Source of the DNA: Dolichospermum sp. FACHB-1091
Lineage (GTDB): Bacteria > Cyanobacteriota > Cyanobacteriia > Cyanobacteriales > Nostocaceae
Assembly: GCF_014697585.1 (NCBI RefSeq)
Contig: NZ_JACJSB010000026.1
Span: forward strand, 1 to 64,000
DNA length: 64,000 nt
Direction of reading: 5' to 3'
Numbering within the stretch: the first letter of the stretch is position 1; each line of letters starts with the position of its first letter. Shown here one piece after another: positions 1 to 9,223 of the stretch. The notes below the pieces were generated by a model, which was given only the letters and a program-made list of their open reading frames with translations, did no database searches and was not told the DNA's origin. A program made the translations under genes and the position numbers.

Positions 1-101
1 TAATGATAAAATAAAATAATTGCTCAATAGATTATGAACGGAAAAAAGAGCGAATAATAGTAAAAGTTTCGCTCTTTCTTCTGCTAGAATTTAGAAAATG
101 A

Positions 102-770
102 AAACCCCCTGCTAGGGAAGTAGATGTAGTTCTTAGCAAAGACGTTCATCTAGTAACAGCTAGTGTAAATGCGCGGGTTTTTCATACCTTATACGAACAA
201 ATGGGATATGAACAGGGAAAAAAAGCTCTCAAGCACAATACTATGCGTTTACACCCTGCATCATTGCGACCTATCAGGGCTTTCTATCAAGAAATCGTTA
301 GTATATTCAATACTCAACCAGCATTATTAATGGAATCACAGATGCAATCATTAATAATGGAAGATTTCTTGCCATTGCTAATTAATACCTTTGGTAGGAA
401 CGCCCAAAAAAAACCACGCACATTAAAACCCTTCCGTCGTTATTCCCTGGTTAAGAAAGCGGAAGAAATTTCTAAGTCCTATAAAGATCAACCTTTAACA
501 CTACAAAAACTATGTGACGAATTAGGAACTAGCAGTAGCGCCTTATCTTGTGGGTTTCAGGAAGTTTTTGGTATCAGTCCCATGGCTTATATCAAAATTC
601 AACGGCTCAACGGGGTACGTTGTGCTTTAATGAATCCTAACTCGAATACAAAAACAGTGATGGAGGTGGCTCAGGAGTGGGGATTTCCCAATGCTGCATA
701 TTTTGTTAAGCATTATCAGGAAATGTTTGGTGAGTCACCACTAAAAACGTTGCGTAAGTCAAATATCTGA
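102..770 (+). pseudogene. 5'-truncated AraC/XylS-family transcriptional regulator
   Basis: The C-terminal ~100 residues form an AraC-type DNA-binding domain with two helix-turn-helix units; the second carries the family signature (FVKHYQEMFGESP), so it would bind DNA as a transcription factor. The first ATG is at 201 (189 aa). In-frame coding sense continues upstream to a TGA at 99-101, with no ATG, GTG or TTG in codons 102-200, which read as protein-like (REVDVVLSKDVHLV). AraC regulators with a sensor domain are usually about 300 aa, so I infer that the sensor half has been lost. The 189-aa product could still be made from the ATG at 201. The DNA-binding assignment is firm; loss of function is inference. 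Confidence 0.6.
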
Positions 771-906
771 CATTCCGCACTTCATAATGTAGTATGAGCC
801 TTTTTAAGAATAATTCTTAATATTTTTGATAACATAAGTATTGTTAAAAACAATAAAAAATAAAATTAAGGAAATATTCGTGTATTACAAAATGAAGTGC
901 GGAATA
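771..906. repeat. MITE-like AT-rich element with 14-bp inverted ends
   Basis: ATTCCGCACTTCAT at 772-785 is repeated as its exact reverse complement at 892-905. The ~106 bp between them are very AT-rich and contain no ORF. The right end continues as GTGCGGAATATGGGTTATA, which resembles the ends of the element at 61905-62101. It fits a small non-autonomous transposable element. No clear target-site duplication is visible. Confidence 0.5.
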
Positions 907-993
907 TGGGTTATACATTAAAAACTTTTCAAATATCCTCTAAGAGAACTCCACAAAAAATTGGAAGTCTCTAAGAGTTCCCTACCCTCACAG

Positions 994-1149
994 ATACAGC
1001 GATTTCCAATCATATAAGGTACATCTTAGCCCCCTCCTCGCACCCCCCTCAATCCCCCCGCAGCGGGGGGAAGAAAAGGATAAACTTTTGATATTGGAGG
1101 GGGTTGGGGGTGGGGTTCTTGTTCCGGGTTTGATGACAATTTGCTGTAA
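994..1149. repeat. MITE family copy A (diverged ends)
   Basis: The core, from the CCCCCTCCTCGCACCCCCC tract through the CCCCCCGCAGCGGGGGG palindrome to GGGGTTCTTGT, is nearly identical to the cores at 27513-27662 and 59653-59809. The terminal parts still match the family ends (TACAG...AAGGTAC on the left, GCTGTAA on the right) but have diverged more than in the other two copies, so this looks like the oldest copy. It lies between the AraC remnant and the 3' end of gshB. Confidence 0.8.
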
Positions 1150-1168
1150 CTTTTTCAGCAAGCCCTAA

Positions 1169-2131
1169 TTATGAATTACTTTCTATCCATTGAATTACTT
1201 GATAACCAAGATTAGTACCATTAAGGCGATCAATTTCCCGGACTCCGGTAGGACTTGTAACATTAACTTCCGTAAGGTAGCCACCAATCACATCAATACC
1301 AACGAAAATTAACCCATCTTGACGGAGTTTTGCGGCTAAATGAGTGCAAATTTCCTCTTCTCTTGGGGTGATATTAGTTTTTGCGACAGTACCACCTGTT
1401 GCCATATTATTGCGAAAATCACTACTGCTGGCAATACGATTAAGCGCACCTATGGCTTGACCATTGAGTAAGATAATCCGTTTATCTCCCTCCTTGGCTT
1501 GAGGTAAATAATTTTGTACCATGACGGGAATTTGACCATGAACTGTGCTAAGTTCAACAATAGAATTAAAATTGCGATCGCTTGCTTGTAAAAATAAAAT
1601 TCCTTCTCCAGCTTTATTTCCCAGTGGTTTGAGAATTGTCGCTGCTTTGGCTACCACAAACTCGCGGATAACCTGTTTATCAGCACTAACAATGGTTTCG
1701 GGAACACATTCCTGAAACTGAAGGGCGTACATTTTTTCATTCGCACTACGAATACCAGCAGGGTTATTAATGACTAGAGTTTTATTTTGGTCAATATAAT
1801 CCAAAATATAGGTAGCATAAAGATAAGCGTCATTTATTGGTGGATCAGTCCGCATAAATACGGCATCCATTTCTTCTAAAGGAATAAAAACACTAGAACT
1901 TAATTTAAACCAATTATCAACCGCTAACCAACGTCCCTCCACCAACTTTACAGGAACAAGCTCTACTTGTTGGGATACAGCCCAAGCTTTGCCATCAATT
2001 ACACTCAGTAAATTTGCTTGAGTTATCCATATTTCATGTCCCATAATTTGCCCTGCTTCCATCAGTGCCACACTGGTATCATGACATGGATCAAGTTTAT
2101 GTATAGGATCAATAATAAAAGCCAGTTTCAC
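1169..2131 (-). CDS. gshB: Glutathione synthetase
   Basis: Cytoplasmic ATP-grasp ligase joining gamma-glutamylcysteine and glycine, the last step of glutathione synthesis. The 320 aa match the family length. Visible motifs are the ATP-grasp glycine loop (GNKAGEGILF, about residue 170) and the C-terminal metal/nucleotide-binding ENVTSPTG-like segment (EVNVTSPTGVREI, about residue 288). The start codon is GTG with a GAGG about 8 nt upstream. The glutaredoxin gene grxC lies 140 bp upstream on the same strand, so synthesis of glutathione and a glutathione-dependent reductant are probably co-transcribed. Assignment is secure. Confidence 0.95.
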   Translation of the reverse strand: MKLAFIIDPIHKLDPCHDTSVALMEAGQIMGHEIWITQANLLSVIDGKAWAVSQQVELVPVKLVEGRWLAVDNWFKLSSSVFIPLEEMDAVFMRTDPPINDAYLYATYILDYIDQNKTLVINNPAGIRSANEKMYALQFQECVPETIVSADKQVIREFVVAKAATILKPLGNKAGEGILFLQASDRNFNSIVELSTVHGQIPVMVQNYLPQAKEGDKRIILLNGQAIGALNRIASSSDFRNNMATGGTVAKTNITPREEEICTHLAAKLRQDGLIFVGIDVIGGYLTEVNVTSPTGVREIDRLNGTNLGYQVIQWIESNS

Positions 2132-2271
2132 CCTTTATACCTCTGTTATCCATAAATTTTCACATTACATCAGTTTCAAACCCCGACTTCTCAAATTCAT
2201 TTATGTATCTCAGAGAAAGAAAAATGAGATTAGGAAGTTAGGGATCTGATTACATAATCTTTTAAGATTAA

Positions 2272-2532
2272 TTAAGATGCTAACATCTCATCTAATTTAC
2301 CTTGACGCTCTAAAGCGTGTATATCATCACAACCACCTATGTGATTATCATTAATAAAAATTTGGGGTAGAGAACGTCTACCATTGGCTCGCTGTGCCAT
2401 TTTTGCTCTTGCGTCCTCATCTCCGTCAATACTATATTCAGTAAAATCAACACCTTTCTTGTTCAGTAGACTTTTAGCACGGAGACAAAAAGGGCAGGTT
2501 GACCAAGTATAAATTTCTACTGTTGCAGTCAT
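2272..2532 (-). CDS. grxC: Glutaredoxin 3 (GrxC-type, dithiol)
   Basis: An 86-aa single thioredoxin-fold protein that uses glutathione to reduce disulfides or glutathionylated proteins in the cytoplasm. The dithiol active site is C13-P-F-C16; the cis-proline segment is SLPQIF and the glutathione-binding turn is IGGCDD. Length and all motifs are normal for the family. It is the upstream gene of a probable grxC-gshB pair. A CPFC rather than CPYC site is common in cyanobacteria. Confidence 0.95.
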   Translation of the reverse strand: MTATVEIYTWSTCPFCLRAKSLLNKKGVDFTEYSIDGDEDARAKMAQRANGRRSLPQIFINDNHIGGCDDIHALERQGKLDEMLAS

Positions 2533-2603
2533 AATATTCTCAACAAAACGTCATAATTCTTAATTTTACTGATAAGGATAGGTAAAAGGCAACTAATAGC
2601 TGT

Positions 2604-2640
2604 TAATTACCAATTACCAATTACCCAATTACCAATTACC
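2604..2640. repeat. AATTACC short tandem repeat
   Basis: About five head-to-tail copies of AATTACC, one with an extra C, run up to the stop codon of guaA. This is the short tandemly repeated sequence type common between genes in heterocystous cyanobacteria. Confidence 0.8.
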
Positions 2641-4262
2641 TATTCCCACTCAATAGTTCCTGGTGGTTTAGAAGTAATATCATAAACCACACGATTAACC
2701 CCTTTCACTTCATTAACAATGCGGTTAGAAATTGCTTCTAGCACATCATAAGGAATCCGCGCCCAGTCTGCGGTCATCCCATCTTCGCTGGTAACAATCC
2801 TTAAAACGATAGGATGGGCATAGGTACGTTTATCACCCATAACGCCAACGCTGCGAATGGGTAAAAGGACTGCAAAAGCTTGCCAAACCTGATTATACAA
2901 GCCGCGTTGATTAATTTCTTGACGGACAATTAAATCAGCATCTCGCAAAATATTTAAGCGTTCAGCAGTGACCTCCCCTAAAATGCGAATTGCTAAACCC
3001 GGTCCTGGAAAAGGTTGACGTTGGACAATTTCTTCTGGTAAACCAATAGAACGACCAACCTTACGAACTTCGTCTTTAAATAGTTTCCGCAGCGGTTCTA
3101 CCAGTTTAAATCTCAAGTCCTTTGGTAAACCACCCACATTGTGATGACTTTTAATTTTCACTGCTACCCGTTCCCCAGTTTTGGGGTCAACATTGGTATC
3201 AGCAGATTCAATCACGTCTGGATAGAGTGTTCCTTGAGCCAAGTAGTCGAAGTGTCCAAGATTCTTGGATGTTTCCTCAAAAACGCTGATAAATTCATGT
3301 CCAATGCGCCGACGTTTCTCCTCTGGGTCTGTGACTCCAGCGATAGCTGAGATAAATCGCTCACGGGCATTGACATATTCTACAGGAATATGGAATTGTT
3401 CTTTAAATAACTTTACTAACCTTTCTGGCTCTAATTTCCGCATAAAACCCTGGTCAATAAATACACAGGTTAACTGTTCACCAATGGCTTTATACAGAAG
3501 AAAGGCCAAAGTAGAAGAATCTACCCCACCAGACAATGCTAATAATACCCGTTTATCCCCTACCTTGGCGCGAATTTCCTGAACTGCTTCCTCAACAAAA
3601 GCCGCTGTTGTCCAAGTAGGTTCACATTCACAGATATGATAAACAAAATTACGAATTAAAGCTAAACCACCCTGAGAGTGGACGACTTCGGGGTGAAACT
3701 GTACACCATAAAGTTTTTTGTCGTGATGAGCGATCGCTGCACAAGGTGTATTATGGGTATGGGCAAGCAGTTCAAAACCTGGAGGTACGGTTGTAACTGA
3801 ATCTCCATGACTCATCCACATGGTTGTACCTTCTTCGACATTAGTTAATAAGTCTGTAGGATCATCTATATATAGAGATGCTTTACCATATTCACCTCGT
3901 TCTGCTTTGGTAACTTCCCCACCCAATTGATTAACCATCAATTGCATACCATAGCACACTCCCAGAACTGGTATACCCAACTTCCAAATTTCTGAGTCAC
4001 AATGGGGAGCAAAGTCACTATATACAGAACTCGGTCCACCAGAAAGAATAATACCTTTAGGGTTAAGTTGACGTAACTGTTCCGCTGTGGTGCGGTAGGA
4101 AAGAACTTCGGAATATACTTGAGTTTCGCGGATACGACGCGCAATTAACTCAGAATATTGAGAACCAAAGTCTAAAATTACAATTATTTGCTGTTTCAGG
4201 TTCCCCAAATTTTGTTGTGTTTGAGGTACTTCAAGTGTTGGTAGAGTCACCGCTGTATTCAT
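2640..4262 (-). CDS. guaA: GMP synthase (glutamine-hydrolysing)
   Basis: Converts XMP to GMP with glutamine as ammonia donor in purine synthesis. The N-terminal class I amidotransferase domain has the nucleophile motif GVCYGMQ and the histidine/glutamate segment VQFHPEV. The middle ATP-pyrophosphatase domain has the P-loop [10 protein letters not shown], and the C-terminal dimerisation domain ends with the invariant [10 protein letters not shown] take the ATG at 4262 (540 aa); an in-frame TTG at 4271 would add three residues. A tandem repeat array separates it from upstream sequence. Full length and unambiguous. Confidence 0.97.
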   Translation of the reverse strand: MNTAVTLPTLEVPQTQQNLGNLKQQIIVILDFGSQYSELIARRIRETQVYSEVLSYRTTAEQLRQLNPKGIILSGGPSSVYSDFAPHCDSEIWKLGIPVLGVCYGMQLMVNQLGGEVTKAERGEYGKASLYIDDPTDLLTNVEEGTTMWMSHGDSVTTVPPGFELLAHTHNTPCAAIAHHDKKLYGVQFHPEVVHSQGGLALIRNFVYHICECEPTWTTAAFVEEAVQEIRAKVGDKRVLLALSGGVDSSTLAFLLYKAIGEQLTCVFIDQGFMRKLEPERLVKLFKEQFHIPVEYVNARERFISAIAGVTDPEEKRRRIGHEFISVFEETSKNLGHFDYLAQGTLYPDVIESADTNVDPKTGERVAVKIKSHHNVGGLPKDLRFKLVEPLRKLFKDEVRKVGRSIGLPEEIVQRQPFPGPGLAIRILGEVTAERLNILRDADLIVRQEINQRGLYNQVWQAFAVLLPIRSVGVMGDKRTYAHPIVLRIVTSEDGMTADWARIPYDVLEAISNRIVNEVKGVNRVVYDITSKPPGTIEWE

Positions 4263-4271
4263 GGTAGCCAA

Positions 4272-4688
4272 GGTGTGTCGTTAAGGATAGAAAGTCACAG
4301 TCTGTGATTTTGATGATTTTTGTGATTAATAGTCATAAGTAGGTGAACGGAAAAAAACCGACACAAGTAACGAAAAGTAAAGTTACCCAAAACCTCTTCC
4401 CTGTTCCCTGTTCCCTGTTCCCTGTTCCCTTGTCATAACGACAATTTTTCACGCTAACCTACTTAACTGTTAAATTAATCATCGAAATCAAATTCAAATT
4501 TCAAATTTAGTATTAAAAAAAATATTTATTTGAGTTATTTATACCAATTTAAGACCAAGCAGCCAGATTAGAGTAGTCAATTGCAATTATCATTAACCGC
4601 AAAGACGGATAAGTTAATTGATGAATTTAATGATTCTGGAGTGACTATTTGCCTACTTAAAATTGGTAAGATGATAATTCTTGCTAGT
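4272..4688. other. Intergenic region upstream of guaA with a TTCCCTG tandem array
   Basis: 4397-4431 holds about five copies of TTCCCTG, a typical cyanobacterial short tandem repeat. The rest is AT-rich with no ORF or hairpin that I would call a gene. The guaA promoter must lie here because cbiD upstream reads in the same direction and ends at 4689, but I cannot place its elements. Confidence 0.6.
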
Positions 4689-5804
4689 TTAGCACAATTT
4701 TTCCAGTAAGATACAACCAGTTTTACTTTTTACAAAAATTTGGCGATCGCGGTCAAACAGGACGCAACCGCAAGCTATACTAGTTTTACCTTGTTCATTG
4801 TGGCTATTGATATATACCTGGCTACGGTTGTCAATCGTTTCAGCAATTGCACCATAGACTAGATTTACCCAATTACTACCAGTATTCAGATCAAGGGTTT
4901 TCAGGTGTTTTAGTGCTGCTTCGGCTGTAGGACTGTGAAAAATGGTTTGAATATCAGTCGCATTTAAACCGAGCATAGCACAATGACTGGTTAAAATTTC
5001 CCGACGACCATCAGCCAAATGATGATGGGTGTGAAAAATTCCCCCCGCTAGTTTCATCAATTTACCATGATAACCAAATAATAAAATTTCTTGGACACCC
5101 AAGACATCAGCAGCTACTAACATTGGTCCCAACCAATTGGCGGTTTTTACCAACTGTGCAGGATTTATACCGATTTTCTGGGCTAAATCTAGTCCATTTT
5201 CCCCAATACAAAATACCAAAGTTTTAAATCTACTAGCCCTTTCCTCCAGATTAGCCAGAAAAGCCGCTAATTGATCCGGTGTGCTTAAAGGTTGAGAAAT
5301 ACCCGTTGTTCCCAGTAAAGATAATCCCTCTACTACACCAAAAGCTGAGTTAGAAGTACGGATGGCCAGCGATCGCCCTTCTGGTAAAATAATTGTAATT
5401 TTGATTTTTTCCGTCTCTGTTAATAATTTCCGTAAATTTTCCTGAATTAGCCGTTGAGCATAGGTATAAATTGCGGCTTTACCATCATCATTAATTTTTT
5501 TCCCAATACCTTCTCCACCCTCAATAATTACTGATTCTCCATCTCCTACATACCATTCTACCACAGCCCAAACTGGTGTATTTTTAGTCAAATCCAGATT
5601 ATCACCTGGATCACTGCGAGTCATAGCCAAAGCTTGATTTTCCGATATTCCGGCCACTTGGTCAATGGGTATTTCTGCTATTTGGGCAGGTTCAAGCAAA
5701 TCTATAGAGACAGAGTTTATATGTTGACGATAACGTAGCCAATGTAAAGCCGCAACAGCAGCAGCACAAGCGAAAACTGGTAAAGTGTATCCAGAACGGG
5801 ACAT
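4689..5804 (-). CDS. cbiD: Cobalt-precorrin-5B C1-methyltransferase
   Basis: Anaerobic-route corrin ring enzyme that methylates C1 of cobalt-precorrin-5B in cobalamin synthesis. The 371-aa protein opens with the family's glycine/alanine-rich start (SRSGYTLPVFACAAAVAAL) and keeps the ITRSDPGDNLD-like block (TRSDPGDNLDLTKNTPVWA), the GGEGIGKK loop and the HTHHHLADGR segment near the C-terminus. Length is normal. DUF genes lie upstream at 35-bp spacing on the same strand, so it may be the last gene of a short operon. No cobalamin riboswitch was recognised upstream. Confidence 0.92.
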   Translation of the reverse strand: MSRSGYTLPVFACAAAVAALHWLRYRQHINSVSIDLLEPAQIAEIPIDQVAGISENQALAMTRSDPGDNLDLTKNTPVWAVVEWYVGDGESVIIEGGEGIGKKINDDGKAAIYTYAQRLIQENLRKLLTETEKIKITIILPEGRSLAIRTSNSAFGVVEGLSLLGTTGISQPLSTPDQLAAFLANLEERASRFKTLVFCIGENGLDLAQKIGINPAQLVKTANWLGPMLVAADVLGVQEILLFGYHGKLMKLAGGIFHTHHHLADGRREILTSHCAMLGLNATDIQTIFHSPTAEAALKHLKTLDLNTGSNWVNLVYGAIAETIDNRSQVYINSHNEQGKTSIACGCVLFDRDRQIFVKSKTGCILLEKLC

Positions 5805-5839
5805 AGTGACAATTGAAAATTGAGAAAACCCTGACTAAT

Positions 5840-6139
5840 TTAAACACCAACTTCCGACAATAAAACCTGCATATTTTCCCAGGAAATATCCTTTTCCAGA
5901 TAACGGGGTGACTCAGGATGATAGGGACTTGCTATTCTATCAATAGTGATAATTTTAGCAGCTTCAGGTAACACAGGAACATCAGGATCAAAAGCAGTTG
6001 AACGCATTAAAGAACTAGAAAAGCCTTTAAAAACAGCAATTGTATCAGTTTCACCGTCAATTTCTACAGTGATAATAAGCACCTCTTGTGGTCTTTTAAC
6101 TGTGTATTTTTCCAGTCTTTTACTAATAGGACTATTCAT
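5840..6139 (-). CDS. Conserved hypothetical protein (99 aa)
   Basis: Not recognised beyond a resemblance to short cyanobacterial conserved proteins. Soluble, no signal peptide or membrane helix. The N-terminal half looks like alternating beta strands (EVLIITVEIDGETDTIAVFKG), and the C-terminus is proline-rich then acidic. I take the ATG at 6139; the longer frame starting with TTG at 6184 adds 15 residues of unlikely composition and would abut the upstream stop codon. It is packed between the DUF3177 gene and cbiD on the same strand, so co-transcription is likely, but this says little about function. Confidence 0.7.
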   Translation of the reverse strand: MNSPISKRLEKYTVKRPQEVLIITVEIDGETDTIAVFKGFSSSLMRSTAFDPDVPVLPEAAKIITIDRIASPYHPESPRYLEKDISWENMQVLLSEVGV

Positions 6140-6184
6140 AATATTAACATGAGTGACCTTTGAGCGACTTTCCCTGAGACACAA

Positions 6185-6775
6185 TTAATGTGTAGTCGAA
6201 CGTCCATACCTACTGAGTTTGAACGCGACAAAATAACTTAAATACACTATGTAAAACCCTAAAGTAACTATACCCAGAAAACCGAGAAAAGCAGGTGTAC
6301 TCTTATGGTGGAAATAGTCTTTAAAGACTAATGGTGCTTCCAACCAAACGCTACAGTAAGGAGTTTTCAGCATATTAGCCGAAAAAGCACAACGTAAAAA
6401 AGGTAAAAGTGCTAACGCCCCTAAACTACAATAAACCGTTGTTGCCCAACGCCAAGACGTAAAAATCAGTTTTAATGGACATTGGGGATGATACTCAATT
6501 TCATCATTGATATCCACCCAAAACCATAGCGCAATAGGGATGAGAATCCGTGCCATTAAAGCAGATATAAAACCGACCCCGAAGCCACCAATCATTAAGT
6601 AAATGGTAATGGCTAACAGACTAGCTACACGAAAATAAATCATTAATAGGCGTTGCATTGGTTCTGCTTTCTGTACAAATACCCAAATTAGCAGAATTAC
6701 TGGAATAATCAGCGCGAATAATAATTCTAAGCGATAGTCCATCCAAATATAGGGGCGAAACCATGGTTCTGTCAT
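6185..6775 (-). CDS. DUF3177 family integral membrane protein
   Basis: A 196-aa polytopic membrane protein. I see about five hydrophobic helices: residues ~16-33 (LELLFALIIPVILLIWVF), ~43-65, ~70-88, ~108-127 and ~160-185. The N-terminal MTEPWFRPYIWMDYRL and the overall pattern match the cyanobacterial DUF3177 family as I recall it; the family has no known function. It is followed on the same strand by the 99-aa gene and cbiD. The family call rests on pattern memory. Confidence 0.75.
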   Translation of the reverse strand: MTEPWFRPYIWMDYRLELLFALIIPVILLIWVFVQKAEPMQRLLMIYFRVASLLAITIYLMIGGFGVGFISALMARILIPIALWFWVDINDEIEYHPQCPLKLIFTSWRWATTVYCSLGALALLPFLRCAFSANMLKTPYCSVWLEAPLVFKDYFHHKSTPAFLGFLGIVTLGFYIVYLSYFVAFKLSRYGRSTTH

Positions 6776-7002
6776 AAAGTCAATAGAAAACTAAAAAAAT
6801 TTGTGACTGGATATTTGCTGGATATTTGATAGAGTAGCCTAGCCTTAGCCACTTAAGAAAAAAGTCCATTTTGGTATCCCGTTCAAAAATGAACAACGGG
6901 GGGTTTATTCCCCGTCTGGTTCAAATCTATCTACCAAGGTCGTATAAAACCATTGATATTTCAGTGCATTGTTACTTAGTGAAATGAGTAAAAATGCTTA
7001 TT

Positions 7003-7242
7003 CTAGTCTTCATAAAGACGGCACTCATCTGCGTCTGGATTAGCATCACAGTATGTTTCTAGGGAGTTTTTAGGCTTGACTTGGCGCTGGTGAGATGCTG
7101 CGGCTTGAAGTTCTTCTACTGCGTCCCAAGCAGCAGCACATTCAGCGGAGTTACCTCCTGAAATGTCGCATACAGCGCGAGCTTGTTCAACTTCTTCTTG
7201 GATTTTTTCTCGAATATCGTTATTGGCTTGGGTATTAGTCAT
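7003..7242 (-). CDS. cp12: CP12, Calvin-cycle redox switch protein
   Basis: A small, intrinsically disordered cytoplasmic protein that, when oxidised in the dark, links glyceraldehyde-3-phosphate dehydrogenase and phosphoribulokinase into an inactive complex. The 79 aa contain both cysteine pairs: C25/C35 for the PRK-binding loop and C65/C74 in the GAPDH-binding tail (YCDANPDADECRLYED). The AWDAVEEL core is intact. It is a stand-alone CP12 without a CBS domain fusion and is apparently transcribed alone. Confidence 0.96.
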   Translation of the reverse strand: MTNTQANNDIREKIQEEVEQARAVCDISGGNSAECAAAWDAVEELQAAASHQRQVKPKNSLETYCDANPDADECRLYED

Positions 7243-7601
7243 GATTGTGTTCCGTTATGTTTTGTTTATACAAGTATAGAAAAACTCTGGAAATGGCAAG
7301 TTTTCCTGCTATGAATCACCATTCTTACACTTTTAGTGATGATTCGGTTGGGTAGTATCTTCTAAATAGGCTTTTTGCTTATTGAGTGAGATATGTCCAA
7401 CTATTATCCCACTTTTATGGTCTCTAAAATCCCCATCCTACTCAAAAACCATTATAGAAATCAATACCTTCGCCAACACCCTGAAACCCCATTGATATGG
7501 TAACGATTTTATGGGGTTTAGGACATATTTTTGGAAAATTGGCATAGATATTGAGAAATTGGGGAATAACGTTTAAATTAGTATACATCTGATAAAATTA
7601 T
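7243..7601. other. Intergenic region between divergent cp12 and a small membrane gene
   Basis: About 360 bp, AT-rich, with no ORF above background. It must hold the promoters of cp12 (minus) and the small membrane gene (plus); I cannot assign their elements with confidence. Confidence 0.5.
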
Positions 7602-7619
7602 GTGTTTTGCCGTACTACC

Positions 7620-7802
7620 ATGGAAAATCAACTGGGATTTTTTTTAAAGCTACTGTTGTTTTCAGCTTCACTGTCGCTAGTCATCAAGTATGCTGATCCT
7701 TTATGGATTCCAGCAACGGCGACAAGTGCGCTAATTATGGTTTTATCACCAACTATGGTGATGGCAACCGTTCTATTATGGCGAGTCCCAAGACAAAAGT
7801 AA
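7620..7802 (+). CDS. Small conserved membrane protein (60 aa)
   Basis: Two hydrophobic stretches (LGFFLKLLLFSASLSLVI and IPATATSALIMVLSPTMVM) predict a small two-helix membrane protein with a basic C-terminus (RVPRQK). ATG at 7620 is preferred over the in-frame GTG at 7602, which would add the unlikely FCRTT. I do not recognise a named family, though short proteins of this kind are common in cyanobacteria. It lies 95 bp upstream of the AI-2E family permease on the same strand. Confidence 0.6.
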   Translation: MENQLGFFLKLLLFSASLSLVIKYADPLWIPATATSALIMVLSPTMVMATVLLWRVPRQK

Positions 7803-7896
7803 AATTAACAAAAAAAATATAGGTGGTGTTGTTAAAATCAGCTAACCTAACGGCATTGACATCAAAAAGCATCTTACTAAGCTGGGAGTCTCGTTT

Positions 7897-8985
7897 GTGA
7901 ACATTGGTCAATGGATAGGTATAATTGCCTTAGTTATATCCTTGTATATATTGTGGCAACTTCGTGAGGTTTTGCTACTAATATTTGCCGCTGTGGTGTT
8001 AGCAACGACTTTAAATCGTCTAGCTCGACGTTTCCAAAGCTTGGGAATCAAACGAGGATTAGCTGTTTTATTGGCTGTGGCGATTTTCTGGGTTGGTGTG
8101 GTTTGTTTTTTCTGGTTGATTGTACCACCCTTTGTCCAGCAATTTCATGAACTTACCTATAGAGTTCCTCAAGGTTTTGAACGTTTTAATGCTTGGGTTG
8201 ATGAACGCAGAACTTATATTCCTCCACAATTGTTACCTTACATACCGGATTTGAATAGTTTAATTGAACAAGCACAACCGCTATTTAATCGCCTATTAGG
8301 TAATTCTTTTGCTTTTGTCTCTGGATCTTTAGAAGTTGTTCTGAAAATTTTATTAGTATTAGTTTTAACGGGAATGTTTTTAGCTAATCCTCACGATTAC
8401 CGAAAAGTATTTATCCGCCTATTTCCCTCATTTTATCGCTCCCGGGTAAATGGGATTTTAGATCAGTGTGAAGTTTCTTTGGAGGGATGGGTTACTGGTG
8501 CTGCAATTGGGGTTTCTGTGGTTGGTATTATGAGTTTAGTGGGGTTATCAATTTTAGGTGTAAAAGCCGCCCTAGCCCTGGGAGTGTTAGCGGGATTTAT
8601 GAATTTAATTCCTAATTTGGGTCCGACTATGAGTGTATTACCAGCCATGGCGATCGCTCTATTAGATAATCCTTGGAAAGCTTTGGCTGTCTTCATTCTC
8701 TACTTTGTGATTCAACAGGTTGAGAGCAATTTTATCACACCTGTGGTCATGGCACATCAAGTATCTTTACTCCCTGCTGTCACCCTAATTTCTCAATTAT
8801 TCTTTGTGACATTTTTGGGATTTTTAGGATTATTTTTGGCACTTCCTCTTACCGTTGTGGCAAAAATTTGGGTTCGAGAAGTTTTAATTAAAGATGTCTT
8901 AGATCAATGGGTTCATGATCAGAAACATCATCAAGAATTATCAGTAATTGATGAATCTGCTGATGGAAATGATGATGACGGTTGA
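7897..8985 (+). CDS. AI-2E family transporter (PerM/YdiK-like)
   Basis: A 362-aa polytopic inner-membrane protein with the family layout: two helices at the N-terminus (~7-40), one at ~60-85, a long soluble loop, then a C-terminal bundle starting near residue 200 that contains the hallmark GLMNLIPNLGPT-like segment (GFMNLIPNLGPTMSVLPA) and the glycine-rich FLGFLGLFLALPLTV helix. Start codon is GTG. Members export varied substrates (autoinducer-2, ions, indole-type compounds), so the substrate is unknown. It immediately precedes the Zorya-like island. Confidence 0.85.
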   Translation: MNIGQWIGIIALVISLYILWQLREVLLLIFAAVVLATTLNRLARRFQSLGIKRGLAVLLAVAIFWVGVVCFFWLIVPPFVQQFHELTYRVPQGFERFNAWVDERRTYIPPQLLPYIPDLNSLIEQAQPLFNRLLGNSFAFVSGSLEVVLKILLVLVLTGMFLANPHDYRKVFIRLFPSFYRSRVNGILDQCEVSLEGWVTGAAIGVSVVGIMSLVGLSILGVKAALALGVLAGFMNLIPNLGPTMSVLPAMAIALLDNPWKALAVFILYFVIQQVESNFITPVVMAHQVSLLPAVTLISQLFFVTFLGFLGLFLALPLTVVAKIWVREVLIKDVLDQWVHDQKHHQELSVIDESADGNDDDG

Positions 8986-9223
8986 CCGTTGACTGTAAAA
9001 AATACTAGCATAATTACTGTTGGCAAGGGATTTTACTTGGGTAAAAACCAAACAATGTAAACTTTTATTGCAGTATTTAACACCTCTGTTTTCTTGGATT
9101 TCAATACGTGATATATTTATCAATATTTGGGTAATTTCAGGTTTTACAAGTTGATTTGTTTAATGAAATTTAACCTACAATATACTGTTTTTTGTAATGA
9201 GTAATTAGAGGATGTAAGAAAAT

